Numbered from the stretch's first letter, positions 8,730-19,136 are shown. The stretch is DNA of 64,000 nucleotides from Pandoraea anhela (GCF_902459655.1 NZ_CABPSB010000009.1:62001-126000), one strand, 5' to 3'. The notes: generated by a model not told the origin, from the letters alone. A program made the numbers and translations.

Positions 8730-9521
8730 TCAAGCCGCTTCGCGCAGGCCCGCCGCCTTGAACCAGCCGAGGCCGTCGGTCGTGGTGGTCGCGGGTTTGT
8801 ACTCGCAGCCGATCCAGCCCGCGTACCCGATGCGGTCGAGGAACGCGAACAGATAGGCGTAGTTGATCTCGCCCGTGCCCGGCTCGTTGCGGCCCGGGTT
8901 GTCCGCGAGCTGCACGTGAGCGATACGCGCCAGATGCGTCTCGAGGGTCCTGGCGAGTTCGCCTTCCATGCGCTGCATGTGATAGATGTCGTATTGCAGG
9001 AACAGGTTGTCCGAGCCGACGGCGTCGAAAATCTCCAGGGCCTGTTTCGTCCGGTTCACGAAGAAGCCCGGAATGTCGTACGTGTTGATCGGTTCGACCA
9101 GCAGGCGGATGCCTTCGGCCTTGAGCGCGTCGGCGGCGAAACGCAGGTTGCCCACGAGCGTCTCGGTCGCGGCTTGCGTCGAGAGCTCGGCGCCTTGTTT
9201 GCCGACGAGGCAGTTCAGTTGCTTCACGCCCAACGCCTTGGCATACGTGATCGCTTCGCCTACGCCGTCGCGGAACTCGGCCACGCGATCGGGGAGGATG
9301 GCGATGCCGCGCTCGCCTGCGTCCCAGTTACCGGCGGGCAGGTTGTGCAGCACGAGGTCGAGCTGATACTGGTTGAGCTTGTCGGCGATCTGGTCGCGGT
9401 GAAACGCGTACGGGAACAGAAACTCCACGCCGCGAAAGCCCGCTGCGGCGGCCGCCTTGAAGCGGTCGAGGAACGGGACCTCGTTGAACAGCATGGTCAG
9501 GTTGGCGGCAAATTTCGGCAT
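8730..9521 (-). CDS. hyi: Hydroxypyruvate isomerase
   Basis: Interconverts tartronate semialdehyde and hydroxypyruvate. The 263-residue TIM-barrel protein of the xylose-isomerase-like family starts MPKFAANLTMLFNEVPFLDR, a Hyi hallmark. Metal and substrate residues are visible in LLVEPINTYDIPGFFVN and HVQLADNPGRNEPGTGEINY. The ATG at 9521 follows a GAGAGGAG site. In-frame sequence further upstream overlaps gcl and is not coding. Second gene of gcl-hyi-glxR, 182 bases after gcl. Confidence 0.94.
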   Translation of the reverse strand: MPKFAANLTMLFNEVPFLDRFKAAAAAGFRGVEFLFPYAFHRDQIADKLNQYQLDLVLHNLPAGNWDAGERGIAILPDRVAEFRDGVGEAITYAKALGVKQLNCLVGKQGAELSTQAATETLVGNLRFAADALKAEGIRLLVEPINTYDIPGFFVNRTKQALEIFDAVGSDNLFLQYDIYHMQRMEGELARTLETHLARIAHVQLADNPGRNEPGTGEINYAYLFAFLDRIGYAGWIGCEYKPATTTTDGLGWFKAAGLREAA

Positions 9522-9703
9522 TGCGCTGACTCCTCTCTCTCTTTTTTCAGGGGGTGGTTTCGACGATTCGATGCAAGGGTGATACCTGGGTGGGGCTGCG
9601 GTGTTGCAGGGTTGCGCAGCGCATGCTTTGGCCGCACACGGGGTCTGGCCGACAGCGCAGGGGACGCATGCGCCCCGCAACCCTTGTTGCCGCGCGTGCC
9701 GGC

Positions 9704-11470
<1,767 letters not shown>

Positions 11471-11526
11471 GTGACTCCTCCAGTGAGTAATGGTGAATCG
11501 TTGTTGGAGGCCACTTTAAGCCGGTA

Positions 11527-11556
11527 CGATTTGTTTGATAAGATCACAAAAGATCG
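11527..11556. promoter_or_regulatory. LysR-type T-N11-A operator in the gcl/LysR gap
   Basis: TTTGT (11530-11534), 11 bases, then ACAAA (11546-11550) is the classical LysR dyad. CGAT/ATCG extend the symmetry at the outer edges (11527-11530 and 11553-11556). It lies in the 122-bp gap, 57 bases from the gcl start and 37 from the regulator start. The LysR at 11593 is the expected binder. Confidence 0.6.
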
Positions 11557-11592
11557 TTTTTTTAAGAACAAAAAGTATCGAATGGAGACGCG

Positions 11593-12504
11593 ATGGACCG
11601 TTTCAAACAGATCGAAACCTTCGTGCAGGTGGCCGAGGCGGGCAGTCTGGCCGCCGCAGCGCTAAAGGAGGGGGTCTCGCCGGTGATCCTCGGGCGGCGT
11701 ATCGACGCCCTCGAAAAACGGCTCGGCATCAAGCTCATGTACCGTTCCACGCGCCGCCTCGCGCTCTCGGAAGAGGGCGGCGCTTTTCTGGAGCGTTGCA
11801 AGCAATTGCTGGGCGATTGGGAGATGGCGGAGAACGAGATCAGCGCCGGGCGGCATGCCGTCTCCGGTCACCTGATCGTGTCGGCGCCCGCGGCGTTCGG
11901 TCGCAAGCACGTGGCGCCGCATGCACCGGCGTTCCTGCGCCTGCATCCGGAAGTGCAGATTTCGTTCAATCTGACGGATCGCGTGGTGGATATCGTGCGC
12001 GAGGGCTACGACATGGGTATCCGGATCGGCGGCTCGGTCGACCCGAACTTCGTGGCCGTCAAACTCGCGCAGAACCGGCGTGTGGTATGTGGCACGCCGG
12101 CTTACTTCGCGCGGCACGGCCGTCCCAGGACACTGGAAGATCTGGCCAAACACAACTGTCTGGCCTTCAATCTGCAAGGCGGGCAACAGCGCGGCTGGTA
12201 CTTCAAGCGGCAGGGCAAGCTCGTGACGACGCGCGTGGCCGGTAATCTCGATTGCAATGACGGGGAGTTGCTGCACCGCTGGGCGCTCGAAGGGCTGGGA
12301 CTCGGCTGGCGCTCGACGTGGGAAATTCAGCGTGAGTTGCTGTCCGGCGAGCTCGAAACCGTACTCGACGAGTATGCGCTGCCCGATTACGACATTCTGG
12401 CGGTTTATCCGCAGCAGCGCTTCCAGCCCGCGCGGGTGCGGCTCTTCATCGAACAGTTGCGCCAGATTTATGCGCGGCCCAACTACTGGCTGGAGAATGC
12501 CTGA
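11593..12504 (+). CDS. LysR-family regulator of the gcl operon
   Basis: A 303-residue LysR protein: winged helix over residues 1-60 (MDRFKQIETFVQVAEAGSL ... GRRIDALEKRLG) and an effector domain after about residue 90. It is divergent from gcl, which in many proteobacteria marks the operon's own activator or repressor; glyoxylate is the obvious candidate ligand. It is closely similar along its whole length to the LysR at 47492, which is divergent from malate synthase. The start is the ATG at 11593; GGAG lies 9 bases ahead. Confidence 0.88.
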   Translation: MDRFKQIETFVQVAEAGSLAAAALKEGVSPVILGRRIDALEKRLGIKLMYRSTRRLALSEEGGAFLERCKQLLGDWEMAENEISAGRHAVSGHLIVSAPAAFGRKHVAPHAPAFLRLHPEVQISFNLTDRVVDIVREGYDMGIRIGGSVDPNFVAVKLAQNRRVVCGTPAYFARHGRPRTLEDLAKHNCLAFNLQGGQQRGWYFKRQGKLVTTRVAGNLDCNDGELLHRWALEGLGLGWRSTWEIQRELLSGELETVLDEYALPDYDILAVYPQQRFQPARVRLFIEQLRQIYARPNYWLENA

Positions 12505-12581
12505 CGTTGTGGGAGGCCGCCGCCGCCGGGGCGGTCGGGGCGCGTGCATGGGCCGCGCGCAGGGCACCGATAGGACGGGAG

Positions 12582-12610
12582 TTGATGATCGACATGAAAT
12601 CCGCTAGAAT
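12582..12610 (+). promoter_or_regulatory. Promoter of the rpsF operon
   Basis: TTGATG (12582-12587), a 17-base spacer and TAGAAT (12605-12610). The predicted leader before rpsF is about 60 bases. In several bacteria this leader binds the S6:S18 pair for feedback control; I cannot confirm the RNA fold here. Confidence 0.65.
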
Positions 12611-12677
12611 CGCGGGTTCTGCAACCTTGCTGCACTGGTTCTGACGCCCAGGCAGCTTTGTCCATAAGGAGCAACAT

Positions 12678-13055
12678 ATGCGTCATTACGAAATCGTATT
12701 TATCGTTCACCCCGATCAGAGCGAGCAAGTGCCTGCCATGATCGAGCGCTATCGTGGCACGGTCGAGTCCCGTCAGGGCAAGATCCACCGCGTCGAAGAC
12801 TGGGGCCGTCGTCAACTGGCCTACATGATCGAAAAGCTGGCCAAGGCACATTACGTTTGCATGAACATCGAATGCGACCAGGAAACCCTGGACGAGCTGG
12901 AACACGCATTCAAGTTCAACGACGCCGTTCTGCGCCACCTCGTCGTCAAGATGAAGAAGGCCGAGACCGCACCGTCGCCGATGATGAAGGAAGTGGCCCG
13001 CGAAGAAGCCAAGAAGGCTGCCGCGACGCCCGCGACCGAAGCTGCCGCTTCGTAA
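12678..13055 (+). CDS. rpsF: 30S ribosomal protein S6
   Basis: A 125-residue S6 with the standard start [21 protein letters not shown], followed by the ferredoxin-like core and a charged Ala/Glu/Lys-rich tail. It binds S18 in the platform of the small subunit. A strong AAGGAG site precedes the ATG. First gene of rpsF-priB-rpsR-rplI. Confidence 0.98.
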   Translation: MRHYEIVFIVHPDQSEQVPAMIERYRGTVESRQGKIHRVEDWGRRQLAYMIEKLAKAHYVCMNIECDQETLDELEHAFKFNDAVLRHLVVKMKKAETAPSPMMKEVAREEAKKAAATPATEAAAS

Positions 13056-13101
13056 TTAGCGCACCGGAACGCATCAGGGTGCCCACGGAAACATTGACCG
13101 C

Positions 13102-13404
13102 GTGAATCGCCTACGGCTCGAGGCCAGCATCGTCGAAATCGGCACGCTGCGCTATACCCCGGCCGGGCTTCCCGTCATCGATGTCACGCTGGCGCACGAG
13201 GGAACTGCCGAAGAGGCGGGCGTAGCCCGTCAGGTCGAGTTCTCGATACCGGCAGTTGCGATCGGCCCCATCAGCGCCAAAGTCATGGCGTTGGGGCTGG
13301 AGAAACCGGCCCAGTGGGCGGGGTTTCTGGCCAAAAAGCATCGCAATAGCCGCACCCTGGTGTTTCACATCACAGCATTGCAAGCATTTGAAAAGGATTG
13401 TTGA
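13102..13404 (+). CDS. priB: Primosomal replication protein N (PriB)
   Basis: A 100-residue single OB-fold protein that binds single-stranded DNA and links PriA to DnaT/DnaB at restarted forks. [23 protein letters not shown] is typical of betaproteobacterial PriB. It starts with GTG. Its place between rpsF and rpsR is the conserved one, and its stop lies 2 bases before rpsR, suggesting coupled translation. Confidence 0.93.
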   Translation: MNRLRLEASIVEIGTLRYTPAGLPVIDVTLAHEGTAEEAGVARQVEFSIPAVAIGPISAKVMALGLEKPAQWAGFLAKKHRNSRTLVFHITALQAFEKDC

Positions 13405-13406
13405 AC

Positions 13407-13688
13407 ATGCCGCGTCCTAACGGTAAAAACAAGAAGTTTGATCGTCGCCGCCAACAGCAAAACCCGCTGTTCAAGCGCAAGAAGTTCTGCCGCTTCACCG
13501 TCGCAGGTGTCGAGCAGATCGATTACAAGGATGTCGAAACGCTGAAGGACTTCATCGGCGACAACGGCAAGATCACCCCGGCTCGCCTGACGGGCACCAA
13601 GGCGCACTACCAGCGCCAGCTCGACACGGCTATCAAGCGCGCGCGTTTCCTGGCGCTGCTGCCGTACACCGATCTGCATGGTGCTTAA
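13407..13688 (+). CDS. rpsR: 30S ribosomal protein S18
   Basis: A 93-residue basic protein. The core [20 protein letters not shown] and the C-terminal [20 protein letters not shown] are S18 signatures. The N-terminus ([18 protein letters not shown]) is a somewhat longer basic arm than in E. coli. The ATG at 13407 follows AAAAGGA; three codons of in-frame sequence upstream are ignored because they overlap priB. Confidence 0.97.
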   Translation: MPRPNGKNKKFDRRRQQQNPLFKRKKFCRFTVAGVEQIDYKDVETLKDFIGDNGKITPARLTGTKAHYQRQLDTAIKRARFLALLPYTDLHGA

Positions 13689-13715
13689 TCGCCAGTCGAC
13701 GAAGGAGAATAGATA

Positions 13716-14168
13716 ATGCAAGTGATTCTGCTGGAAAAGGTCGTCAACCTGGGTAATCTGGGCGACATCGTGAAGGTCAAGGACGGTTTCGCACGTAACT
13801 TCCTGATCCCGACGAAGAAGGCTCGCCGCGCCACCAAGGACGCAATCGCCGAGTTCGAAGTTCGCCGTGCCGAACTGGAAAAGGCGGCAGCCGAGAAGCT
13901 GGCTGCTGCGCAGGCCGAAGGTGAAAAGCTGTCGGGTCTGACCGTTCAGATCGCACAGAAGGCCGGCGTTGACGGCCGTCTGTTCGGTTCGGTCACCAAC
14001 TTCGACATCGCCGAAGCCCTGGGCACCCAAGGTTTCAAGGTCGAGAAGATGCAAGTGCGTCTGCCGAACGGCCCGCTCAAGACCGTGGGTGACTTCCCGG
14101 TTCAAGTGGCGCTGCACACCGACGTCGTGATCGACGTCACCGTGTCGGTGCTGGGCGAGCACGCCTAA
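13716..14168 (+). CDS. rplI: 50S ribosomal protein L9
   Basis: A 150-residue L9 beginning [20 protein letters not shown], with the long central helix (residues ~42-75, rich in Ala, Glu and Lys) and the C-terminal RNA-binding domain. It binds 23S rRNA at the L1 side. GAAGGAG precedes the start. It is the last gene before a strong terminator. Confidence 0.98.
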   Translation: MQVILLEKVVNLGNLGDIVKVKDGFARNFLIPTKKARRATKDAIAEFEVRRAELEKAAAEKLAAAQAEGEKLSGLTVQIAQKAGVDGRLFGSVTNFDIAEALGTQGFKVEKMQVRLPNGPLKTVGDFPVQVALHTDVVIDVTVSVLGEHA

Positions 14169-14199
14169 GTCGTACCCGCGTCAGCTTCCCGACGCGAAT

Positions 14200-14237
14200 A
14201 AAAAACGGAAGTCGGTCCACCGGCTTCCGTTTTTTTA
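14200..14237 (+). terminator. Rho-independent terminator after rplI
   Basis: AAAACGGAAG-CGG/CCG-CTTCCGTTTT stem with a run of seven T. It ends the rpsF-rplI transcript. The remaining ~240 bases up to dnaB hold only the dnaB promoter region and no gene. Confidence 0.9.
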
Positions 14238-14469
14238 TGTCTGTCCGTTCTGTCGTGGTTTCTTGGTTTTTGGGCTGCCGGAAATTCCGGTTGCCGGTCA
14301 TACTCCGATCTACGCCACCGCCTCCCGGTTGCGCGCTTGCTTCCATTCACGTCATCGTTCGATAGCTCCGCCTTATGCTGCCTCCAGGGAAACTGCTGAA
14401 CAAACCGCGCTCGGAAAAGTCGTCGCGCAAGCGAGAGTTCGCCGGAACGGACCGGGATCGCGGGGACGG

Positions 14470-14475
14470 TATAAT
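14470..14475 (+). promoter_or_regulatory. dnaB -10 box, 7 bases before the start codon
   Basis: A perfect TATAAT. Its last base is 7 bases before ATG 14483. The -35 region is weak. Transcription from it should start at about the A of ATG, giving a leaderless dnaB mRNA. Confidence 0.5.
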
Positions 14476-14482
14476 GCCCGGC

Positions 14483-15850
14483 ATGAACGCGCCCGATCCC
14501 CAGCTCGATTCACTCAAGGTGCCGCCGCACTCCATCGAGGCGGAGCAATCCGTGCTTGGCGGTTTGCTGCTCGATAACAGCGCCTGGGATCGCATCGGCG
14601 ATTTCCTGTCCGAGCACGATTTCTATCGTTACGACCATCGGCAGATCTATCAGCACATCGGGCGCCTGATCTCGAGCGATCGTCCCGCTGACGTCATCAC
14701 CGTTTTCGAATCGCTCACCTCCGCCGGGAAAGCCGAGGATGTGGGCGGGCTTGCCTACCTGAACGCTCTGGCGCAGAACACGCCGAGCGCGGCGAACATC
14801 CGCCGCTATGCGGAAATCGTGCGTGACCGCGCAGTGCTGCGCAAGCTCGTGACCGTGGCGGACGAAATCGCCTCGGATGCCTTCAATCCGCAAGGCAAGG
14901 AAGTGCGTCAGATGCTCGACGAGGCGGAGGCGAAGGTCTTCGCCATCGCCGAAGAAGGCTCGCGCAGCACGAGCGGCTTCCTCGAACTGCAACCTCTGCT
15001 CACGCAGGTCGTCGAGCGTATCGACGAGTTGTACCACCGCGAAGGCGGCAGCGACATCACCGGCATTCCGACGGGCTTCGTCGATCTCGATCGCATGACA
15101 TCCGGGTTCAACGGCGGCGATCTGATCATCGTGGCCGGTCGTCCGTCGATGGGTAAGACGACGTTCTCGATGAACATCGGCGAGCACATCGCGGTGGAGG
15201 AGGGGTTGCCTGTCGCCGTGTTCTCGATGGAAATGCCGGGTACGCAGTTGGCCATGCGTATGCTGGGTTCGGTGGGGCGTCTCGATCAGCATCGTCTGCG
15301 TACCGGCAAGCTGGTCGACGAAGACTGGCCGAAGCTCACGCACGCCATGCAGAAGATGAACGAGACGCAGTTGTTCGTCGACGAGACGCCGGCGCTCAAC
15401 CCGATGGAATTGCGTGCGCGTGCGCGGCGTCTGGCGCGTCAGTGCGGCAAGCTCGGTCTGATCATCATCGATTACCTTCAGCTGATGAGCGGTTCGGGGG
15501 GCGGCGAGAACCGTGCGACCGAAATTTCCGAAATCTCGCGCTCGCTCAAGGGGCTCGCCAAGGAACTGAACGTGCCGGTGATTGCGCTTTCGCAGTTGAA
15601 CCGGAGCCTGGAGCAACGCCCGAACAAACGGCCGGTCATGTCGGATTTGCGCGAATCCGGCGCTATCGAACAGGACGCCGACATCATCCTGTTCATTTAC
15701 CGCGACGAAGTCTACAACCCCGATACGCCCGACAAGGGCACCGCCGAAATCATTATCGCGAAGCAGCGTAACGGTCCTATCGGCCACGTGCGCCTCGCGT
15801 TCATCGGCGCCTATACGAAGTTCGACAATCTGGCCGGTCCGCAATACTGA
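14483..15850 (+). CDS. dnaB: Replicative DNA helicase DnaB
   Basis: The hexameric helicase that unwinds DNA ahead of the replisome. The N-terminal domain (VPPHSIEAEQSVLGGLLLDN) is followed by the RecA-like domain with Walker A GRPSMGKTTFSMN near residue 215, Walker B LIIIDYLQLM and the arginine-finger region near the C-terminus. Starting at 14483 gives 455 residues. An ATG at 14474 overlaps the TATAAT box and longer upstream reading is unlikely. The order rplI then dnaB is conserved in many bacteria. Confidence 0.97.
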   Translation: MNAPDPQLDSLKVPPHSIEAEQSVLGGLLLDNSAWDRIGDFLSEHDFYRYDHRQIYQHIGRLISSDRPADVITVFESLTSAGKAEDVGGLAYLNALAQNTPSAANIRRYAEIVRDRAVLRKLVTVADEIASDAFNPQGKEVRQMLDEAEAKVFAIAEEGSRSTSGFLELQPLLTQVVERIDELYHREGGSDITGIPTGFVDLDRMTSGFNGGDLIIVAGRPSMGKTTFSMNIGEHIAVEEGLPVAVFSMEMPGTQLAMRMLGSVGRLDQHRLRTGKLVDEDWPKLTHAMQKMNETQLFVDETPALNPMELRARARRLARQCGKLGLIIIDYLQLMSGSGGGENRATEISEISRSLKGLAKELNVPVIALSQLNRSLEQRPNKRPVMSDLRESGAIEQDADIILFIYRDEVYNPDTPDKGTAEIIIAKQRNGPIGHVRLAFIGAYTKFDNLAGPQY

Positions 15851-15963
15851 CGCCGAATTTCCATCTGTTCGGATGGGCGTGCGGTAGCGCACGCCTCCGA
15901 CGAGGTAGAATGTGACGTTTTTGTGTCGACCCGTCCCCTATTAATACCCGGAGTTTTCCAATA

Positions 15964-16590
15964 ATGTTCGGTCGCTTCATGCCCACCGAGGGCAAGTTCT
16001 TTGACCTGTTCAACCAGCACGCGGCGTGCATGGTGGCAGGCAGCCGCGAGCTGTCGGCCATGCTCAACGACCTGCCCAATGCCGAGGCACGGACCGTCGC
16101 CGTGCAGAACAACGAGAAGAAAGCGGATCGCATCACGCACGAGACTATCGACCTGATGCACAAGACGTTCATCACGCCTTTCGACCGCGATGAGATCCAT
16201 AAGCTGATCAGCACCATGGACGACATCCTGGATCTGATGGAAGACGTGGCCACGGCCGTCTGGATGTACGACATCAAGAGCGTGCCGGCCGAGGCCCGTA
16301 CGCTTGGCGAGATCTGCGTGAAGTGCTGCGAGCGTGTGCAAAGCACGGTCGCGCTGCTGGGCGACATGGATCGCGCTCGCGAGATTCTGAAGCTTTGCGA
16401 AGAGATCGACGGTCTCGAATCGGAAGCCGACCGCCTGCTGCGCGCGTCGCTATCGAAGCTGTTCCGTGAAGAAGCCGACGTGAAAGAGCTGATCAAGCAG
16501 AAGGCCGTGTCCGAATTGCTCGAATCGGTGACCGATAAGTGCGAGGACGTTGCCAACATCATCGAAGGCATTGTGCTGGAAAACGCCTGA
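15964..16590 (+). CDS. DUF47 (PhoU-like) partner of phosphate transporter
   Basis: A 208-residue all-helical protein of the DUF47/TIGR00153 family, related to PhoU. It begins MFGRFMPTEGKFFDLFNQHA, which is typical. Such proteins sit directly before PiT-type phosphate transporters and are thought to modulate them; metal-binding acidic repeats (ExxxD/DxxxE) fit a PhoU fold. pit starts 13 bases after its stop, so the two form one operon. A GC-rich inverted repeat (15876-15895) lies upstream, after dnaB. Confidence 0.92.
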   Translation: MFGRFMPTEGKFFDLFNQHAACMVAGSRELSAMLNDLPNAEARTVAVQNNEKKADRITHETIDLMHKTFITPFDRDEIHKLISTMDDILDLMEDVATAVWMYDIKSVPAEARTLGEICVKCCERVQSTVALLGDMDRAREILKLCEEIDGLESEADRLLRASLSKLFREEADVKELIKQKAVSELLESVTDKCEDVANIIEGIVLENA

Positions 16591-16603
16591 GCGGAGACTT
16601 TCG

Positions 16604-17614
16604 ATGGCAACGCTGCACATCAGCCTCTGGCTGGTCGGACTCTTGGTCGTTCTGGCGCTTCTGTTCGACTTCATGAACGGTTTTCACGACGCCGCCAATT
16701 CGATCGCAACGGTCGTCTCGACGGGCGTGCTCAAGCCGCATCAGGCGGTGGCTTTCGCCGCCATGTTCAACGTCGTCGCGCTGTTCGTCTTTCACCTGAA
16801 AGTCGCCGCGACGGTCGGCAAGGGCACAGTGCACCCCGAAATCGTGGATCACTACGTGATCTTCGGTGCGCTCGTCGGTGCGATCGCCTGGAACATCATT
16901 ACCTGGTACTACGGCATTCCGTCGAGTTCGTCGCACGCGCTGATCGGTGGTCTGGTCGGCGCTGCGGTGGCCAAGGCGGGTACGGGCTCGCTCGTCGCGA
17001 GCGGTCTGCTGCAAACCGTGGCATTTATTTTCGTGTCGCCGCTGCTCGGTTTCGTGCTCGGCTCGTTTTTCATGCTGGTCGTGTCCTGGCTGTTCTTCCG
17101 TACGCCGCCGGCACGCGTGGACCGCTGGTTCCGTCGCCTGCAACTGGTGTCGGCCGGTATGTACAGTCTCGGACACGGCGGTAACGACGCGCAGAAGACC
17201 ATCGGCATTATCTGGATGTTGCTGATCGCTGCCGGTCTGTGGCCGCAGGAAGCCGCCGAACCGCCGCTGTGGGTGATTATCGGCTGCTATCTGGCAATCG
17301 GTCTGGGCACCATGTTCGGGGGCTGGCGGATCGTGCGCACGATGGGGCAGAAGATCACGAAGCTCAAGCCGGTCGGCGGTTTCTGTGCCGAGACGGGTGG
17401 GGCGTTCACGCTGTTCTTCGCTTCGTGGCTCGGCGTGCCGGTGTCGACGACGCACACCATTACCGGCGCCATCGTCGGTGTGGGCGCCACGCGCAAGCTT
17501 TCCGCCGTGCGTTGGGGCGTAGCGGGTAACATCGTCTGGGCATGGGTGCTGACGATCCCGGCTTCGGCATTCATTGCCGCTATCGCGTGGTGGGTCGGCA
17601 AGCAGTTCCTGTGA
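16604..17614 (+). CDS. pit: PiT-family inorganic phosphate transporter
   Basis: A 336-residue membrane protein with about ten hydrophobic segments. It carries the duplicated PiT signature: FDFMNGFHDAANSIATVVSTG near the N-terminus, GHGGNDAQKTIG in the middle and GVPVSTTHTITGAIVG in the second half. It imports metal-phosphate with protons. The ATG at 16604 follows GCGGAG; upstream in-frame sequence overlaps the DUF47 gene. A terminator lies just downstream. Confidence 0.95.
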   Translation: MATLHISLWLVGLLVVLALLFDFMNGFHDAANSIATVVSTGVLKPHQAVAFAAMFNVVALFVFHLKVAATVGKGTVHPEIVDHYVIFGALVGAIAWNIITWYYGIPSSSSHALIGGLVGAAVAKAGTGSLVASGLLQTVAFIFVSPLLGFVLGSFFMLVVSWLFFRTPPARVDRWFRRLQLVSAGMYSLGHGGNDAQKTIGIIWMLLIAAGLWPQEAAEPPLWVIIGCYLAIGLGTMFGGWRIVRTMGQKITKLKPVGGFCAETGGAFTLFFASWLGVPVSTTHTITGAIVGVGATRKLSAVRWGVAGNIVWAWVLTIPASAFIAAIAWWVGKQFL

Positions 17615-17657
17615 TGCGGTGCGTCGTCTCGTGACGGCGCATGGCGCTACTGACAAA

Positions 17658-17683
17658 GAAAGCGGCTTCGGCCGCTTTTTTTG
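17658..17683 (+). terminator. Rho-independent terminator after pit
   Basis: AAAGCGGC-TTCG-GCCGCTTT stem with a UUCG-type tetraloop and a run of T. Strong intrinsic terminator. Confidence 0.92.
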
Positions 17684-17852
17684 TGCGTCGGCGGCTCGGC
17701 CTGCGTGGGGTTCGAAATCCAATCCGTTGCCACCATATTCGCGTGTCGGCGGTTCGCTTCAGCCGGGGCATGTCGGCGCTCGTGCGCGCCGGCGTGTGCT
17801 GCCCTGACGTATCGGCGTCGATGGGATTGAAAGGACAAATCGCCGTCATCGG

Positions 17853-17895
17853 GATAATCAATTTTAATAGTTAATTGAAATTGATTATCATTTTC
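17853..17895. promoter_or_regulatory. Fur-box-like site with a perfect 12-bp inverted repeat
   Basis: GATAATCAATTT (17853-17864) and AAATTGATTATC (17878-17889) are perfect inverted repeats. The right half extends into GAAATTGATTATCATTTTC (17877-17895), which matches the 19-bp Fur consensus GATAATGATAATCATTATC at 15 of 19 positions. The site is strikingly AT-rich for this genome and lies 35 bases before a small ORF with a good ribosome site. Confidence 0.65.
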
Positions 17896-17930
17896 CCATA
17901 GTGTTTTATAGACGAGCGACGGAGGCAGAT

Positions 17931-18035
17931 ATGTCCACCTTGATCCATTCTTTGCGTAGTCGCCCGCTCAGCCTGCTCATGGGCGCCGCCATTAATATCG
18001 GCGGGGCGGCGACATTGCTTGCGCACCTGCGCTGA
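17931..18035 (+). CDS. Small ORF behind a Fur-like box, unknown product
   Basis: A 34-codon ORF (MSTLIHSLRSRPLSLLMG, ending LLAHLR) with a clear GGAGG site 5 bases before the ATG. It has a basic N-terminus followed by a moderately hydrophobic half. I do not recognise it. A hydrophobic stretch (ISLLGLLALIA) continues in the next frame right after its stop, so it might be the start of a frameshifted membrane protein. It lies alone between the pit terminator and the convergent NlpC gene. The upstream site suggests iron control. Confidence 0.4.
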   Translation: MSTLIHSLRSRPLSLLMGAAINIGGAATLLAHLR

Positions 18036-18114
18036 TTTCGCTGCTTGGGCTGCTCGCGCTGATTGCGTCTGATTTGGGCGGGCCGTCGCGTCATCGCGTG
18101 CCGGCCTGTCGGCG

Positions 18115-18945
18115 TTACATCGAGCTGTTGGCGAAGCGGGCGATCGGATCGTCGTCCTGCGCAGGCGGGGAGGTAAGTCTGGCGGTGCTGCTGGGCGTCT
18201 CCAACGGCGATGGCGTTGCCCCAGTCAGCGGACGATTCGGTGCCGTAGCCATCGGCACATTCGGCAGCGGTTCGGCGGCCGGTGCGTCCGCAACTGTCGC
18301 CGGGGCAGAGCGATTGACGTAAGTCGTATTGCCCGCCGGCGCCTTGTTGGCGGCGACCCGGCGCACACCATCGATGCGCTTCGCCCAGTATGGGATGAAA
18401 ATGCTCTCCAGTCGTACGGTGCCGCCCGAGTTAGGCGCGTGTACAAACTTCCCCTGACCGACATAGATGCCCACATGCGAGTGGGCGCGTCCCGTCGTAT
18501 TGAAAAAGATCAGATCGCCGGAAGCAAGATCGTCGCGTTCGAGGACGGTGCCCACACCGCTCATGTCGGCCGTGGTGCGTGGCAAATTGACGCCTGCGGC
18601 ACGTGCCACGACATAACGCACCAGACCGCTGCAATCGAAACCGGAATCGGGCGTATTGCCGCCGTAGCGGTAAGGAATGCCAACGAGGCTCATCGCTTCC
18701 AGCGTGATTTCCTCCTGACCGGCGCTGCGTTCGGGGCCGACGGTGCGGTTGCCATAATTCGCGCTGCTCCCTTGCCGGACTGCCGGACCGGATGAGCAGG
18801 CGGCGACGAGCAGCGTCAGCGCGAGCACGCCGGCGCTTCGCCACGGCAGGCTTGCCAGCGCTGCCGGCGTTGCCCACGAGATCGTGGATCGGGCCATCGG
18901 ACGCGTCGGAGAATGGGACATGCTCGGAGGGCGCTGGATTCGCAT
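18115..18945 (-). CDS. NlpC/P60 family lipoprotein (cell wall endopeptidase)
   Basis: Probably cuts peptidoglycan cross-peptides in the periplasm. Counting from the start at 18945, a lipoprotein signal ends in VAAC with the lipid-bearing Cys at 50. The NlpC/P60 domain follows, with catalytic Cys105 (FDCSGLVRYV), His157 (HSHVGIY) and His169 (FVHAP). The last ~70 residues are a Pro/Ala/Thr-rich tail. An internal ATG at 18921 (MSHSPTRP) would give a more ordinary signal peptide and may be the real start. It is convergent with the small ORF at 17931. Confidence 0.88.
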   Translation of the reverse strand: MRIQRPPSMSHSPTRPMARSTISWATPAALASLPWRSAGVLALTLLVAACSSGPAVRQGSSANYGNRTVGPERSAGQEEITLEAMSLVGIPYRYGGNTPDSGFDCSGLVRYVVARAAGVNLPRTTADMSGVGTVLERDDLASGDLIFFNTTGRAHSHVGIYVGQGKFVHAPNSGGTVRLESIFIPYWAKRIDGVRRVAANKAPAGNTTYVNRSAPATVADAPAAEPLPNVPMATAPNRPLTGATPSPLETPSSTARLTSPPAQDDDPIARFANSSM

Positions 18946-19136
18946 GCGCAGAGTTTACGACGCTTACGCGCCGAATGCATCGTAAAAGTACCGAATTCCG
19001 GGCCTTTTGTGGCATTGACGTCACAAAGCCGCGGCTTGCGGGGCGATGATGCCGAGAGACCGGCAGCGCCTCGTCGGTCGCCGCACCGGCCGTTCGGCGG
19101 CAACGCGGGACGTCGCGATGGGGCGCGTCATCCATG

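Noticed and set aside
13102-13404. priB as a short single-stranded binding protein acquired from elsewhere
   Set aside because: Its place between rpsF and rpsR and its sequence fit the conserved PriB position; nothing suggests transfer.
17931-18322. A single frameshifted membrane protein joining the 34-codon ORF with the next frame
   Set aside because: After about 18 hydrophobic residues the second frame becomes the antisense of the NlpC gene and reads as shadow sequence. I kept only the small ORF.
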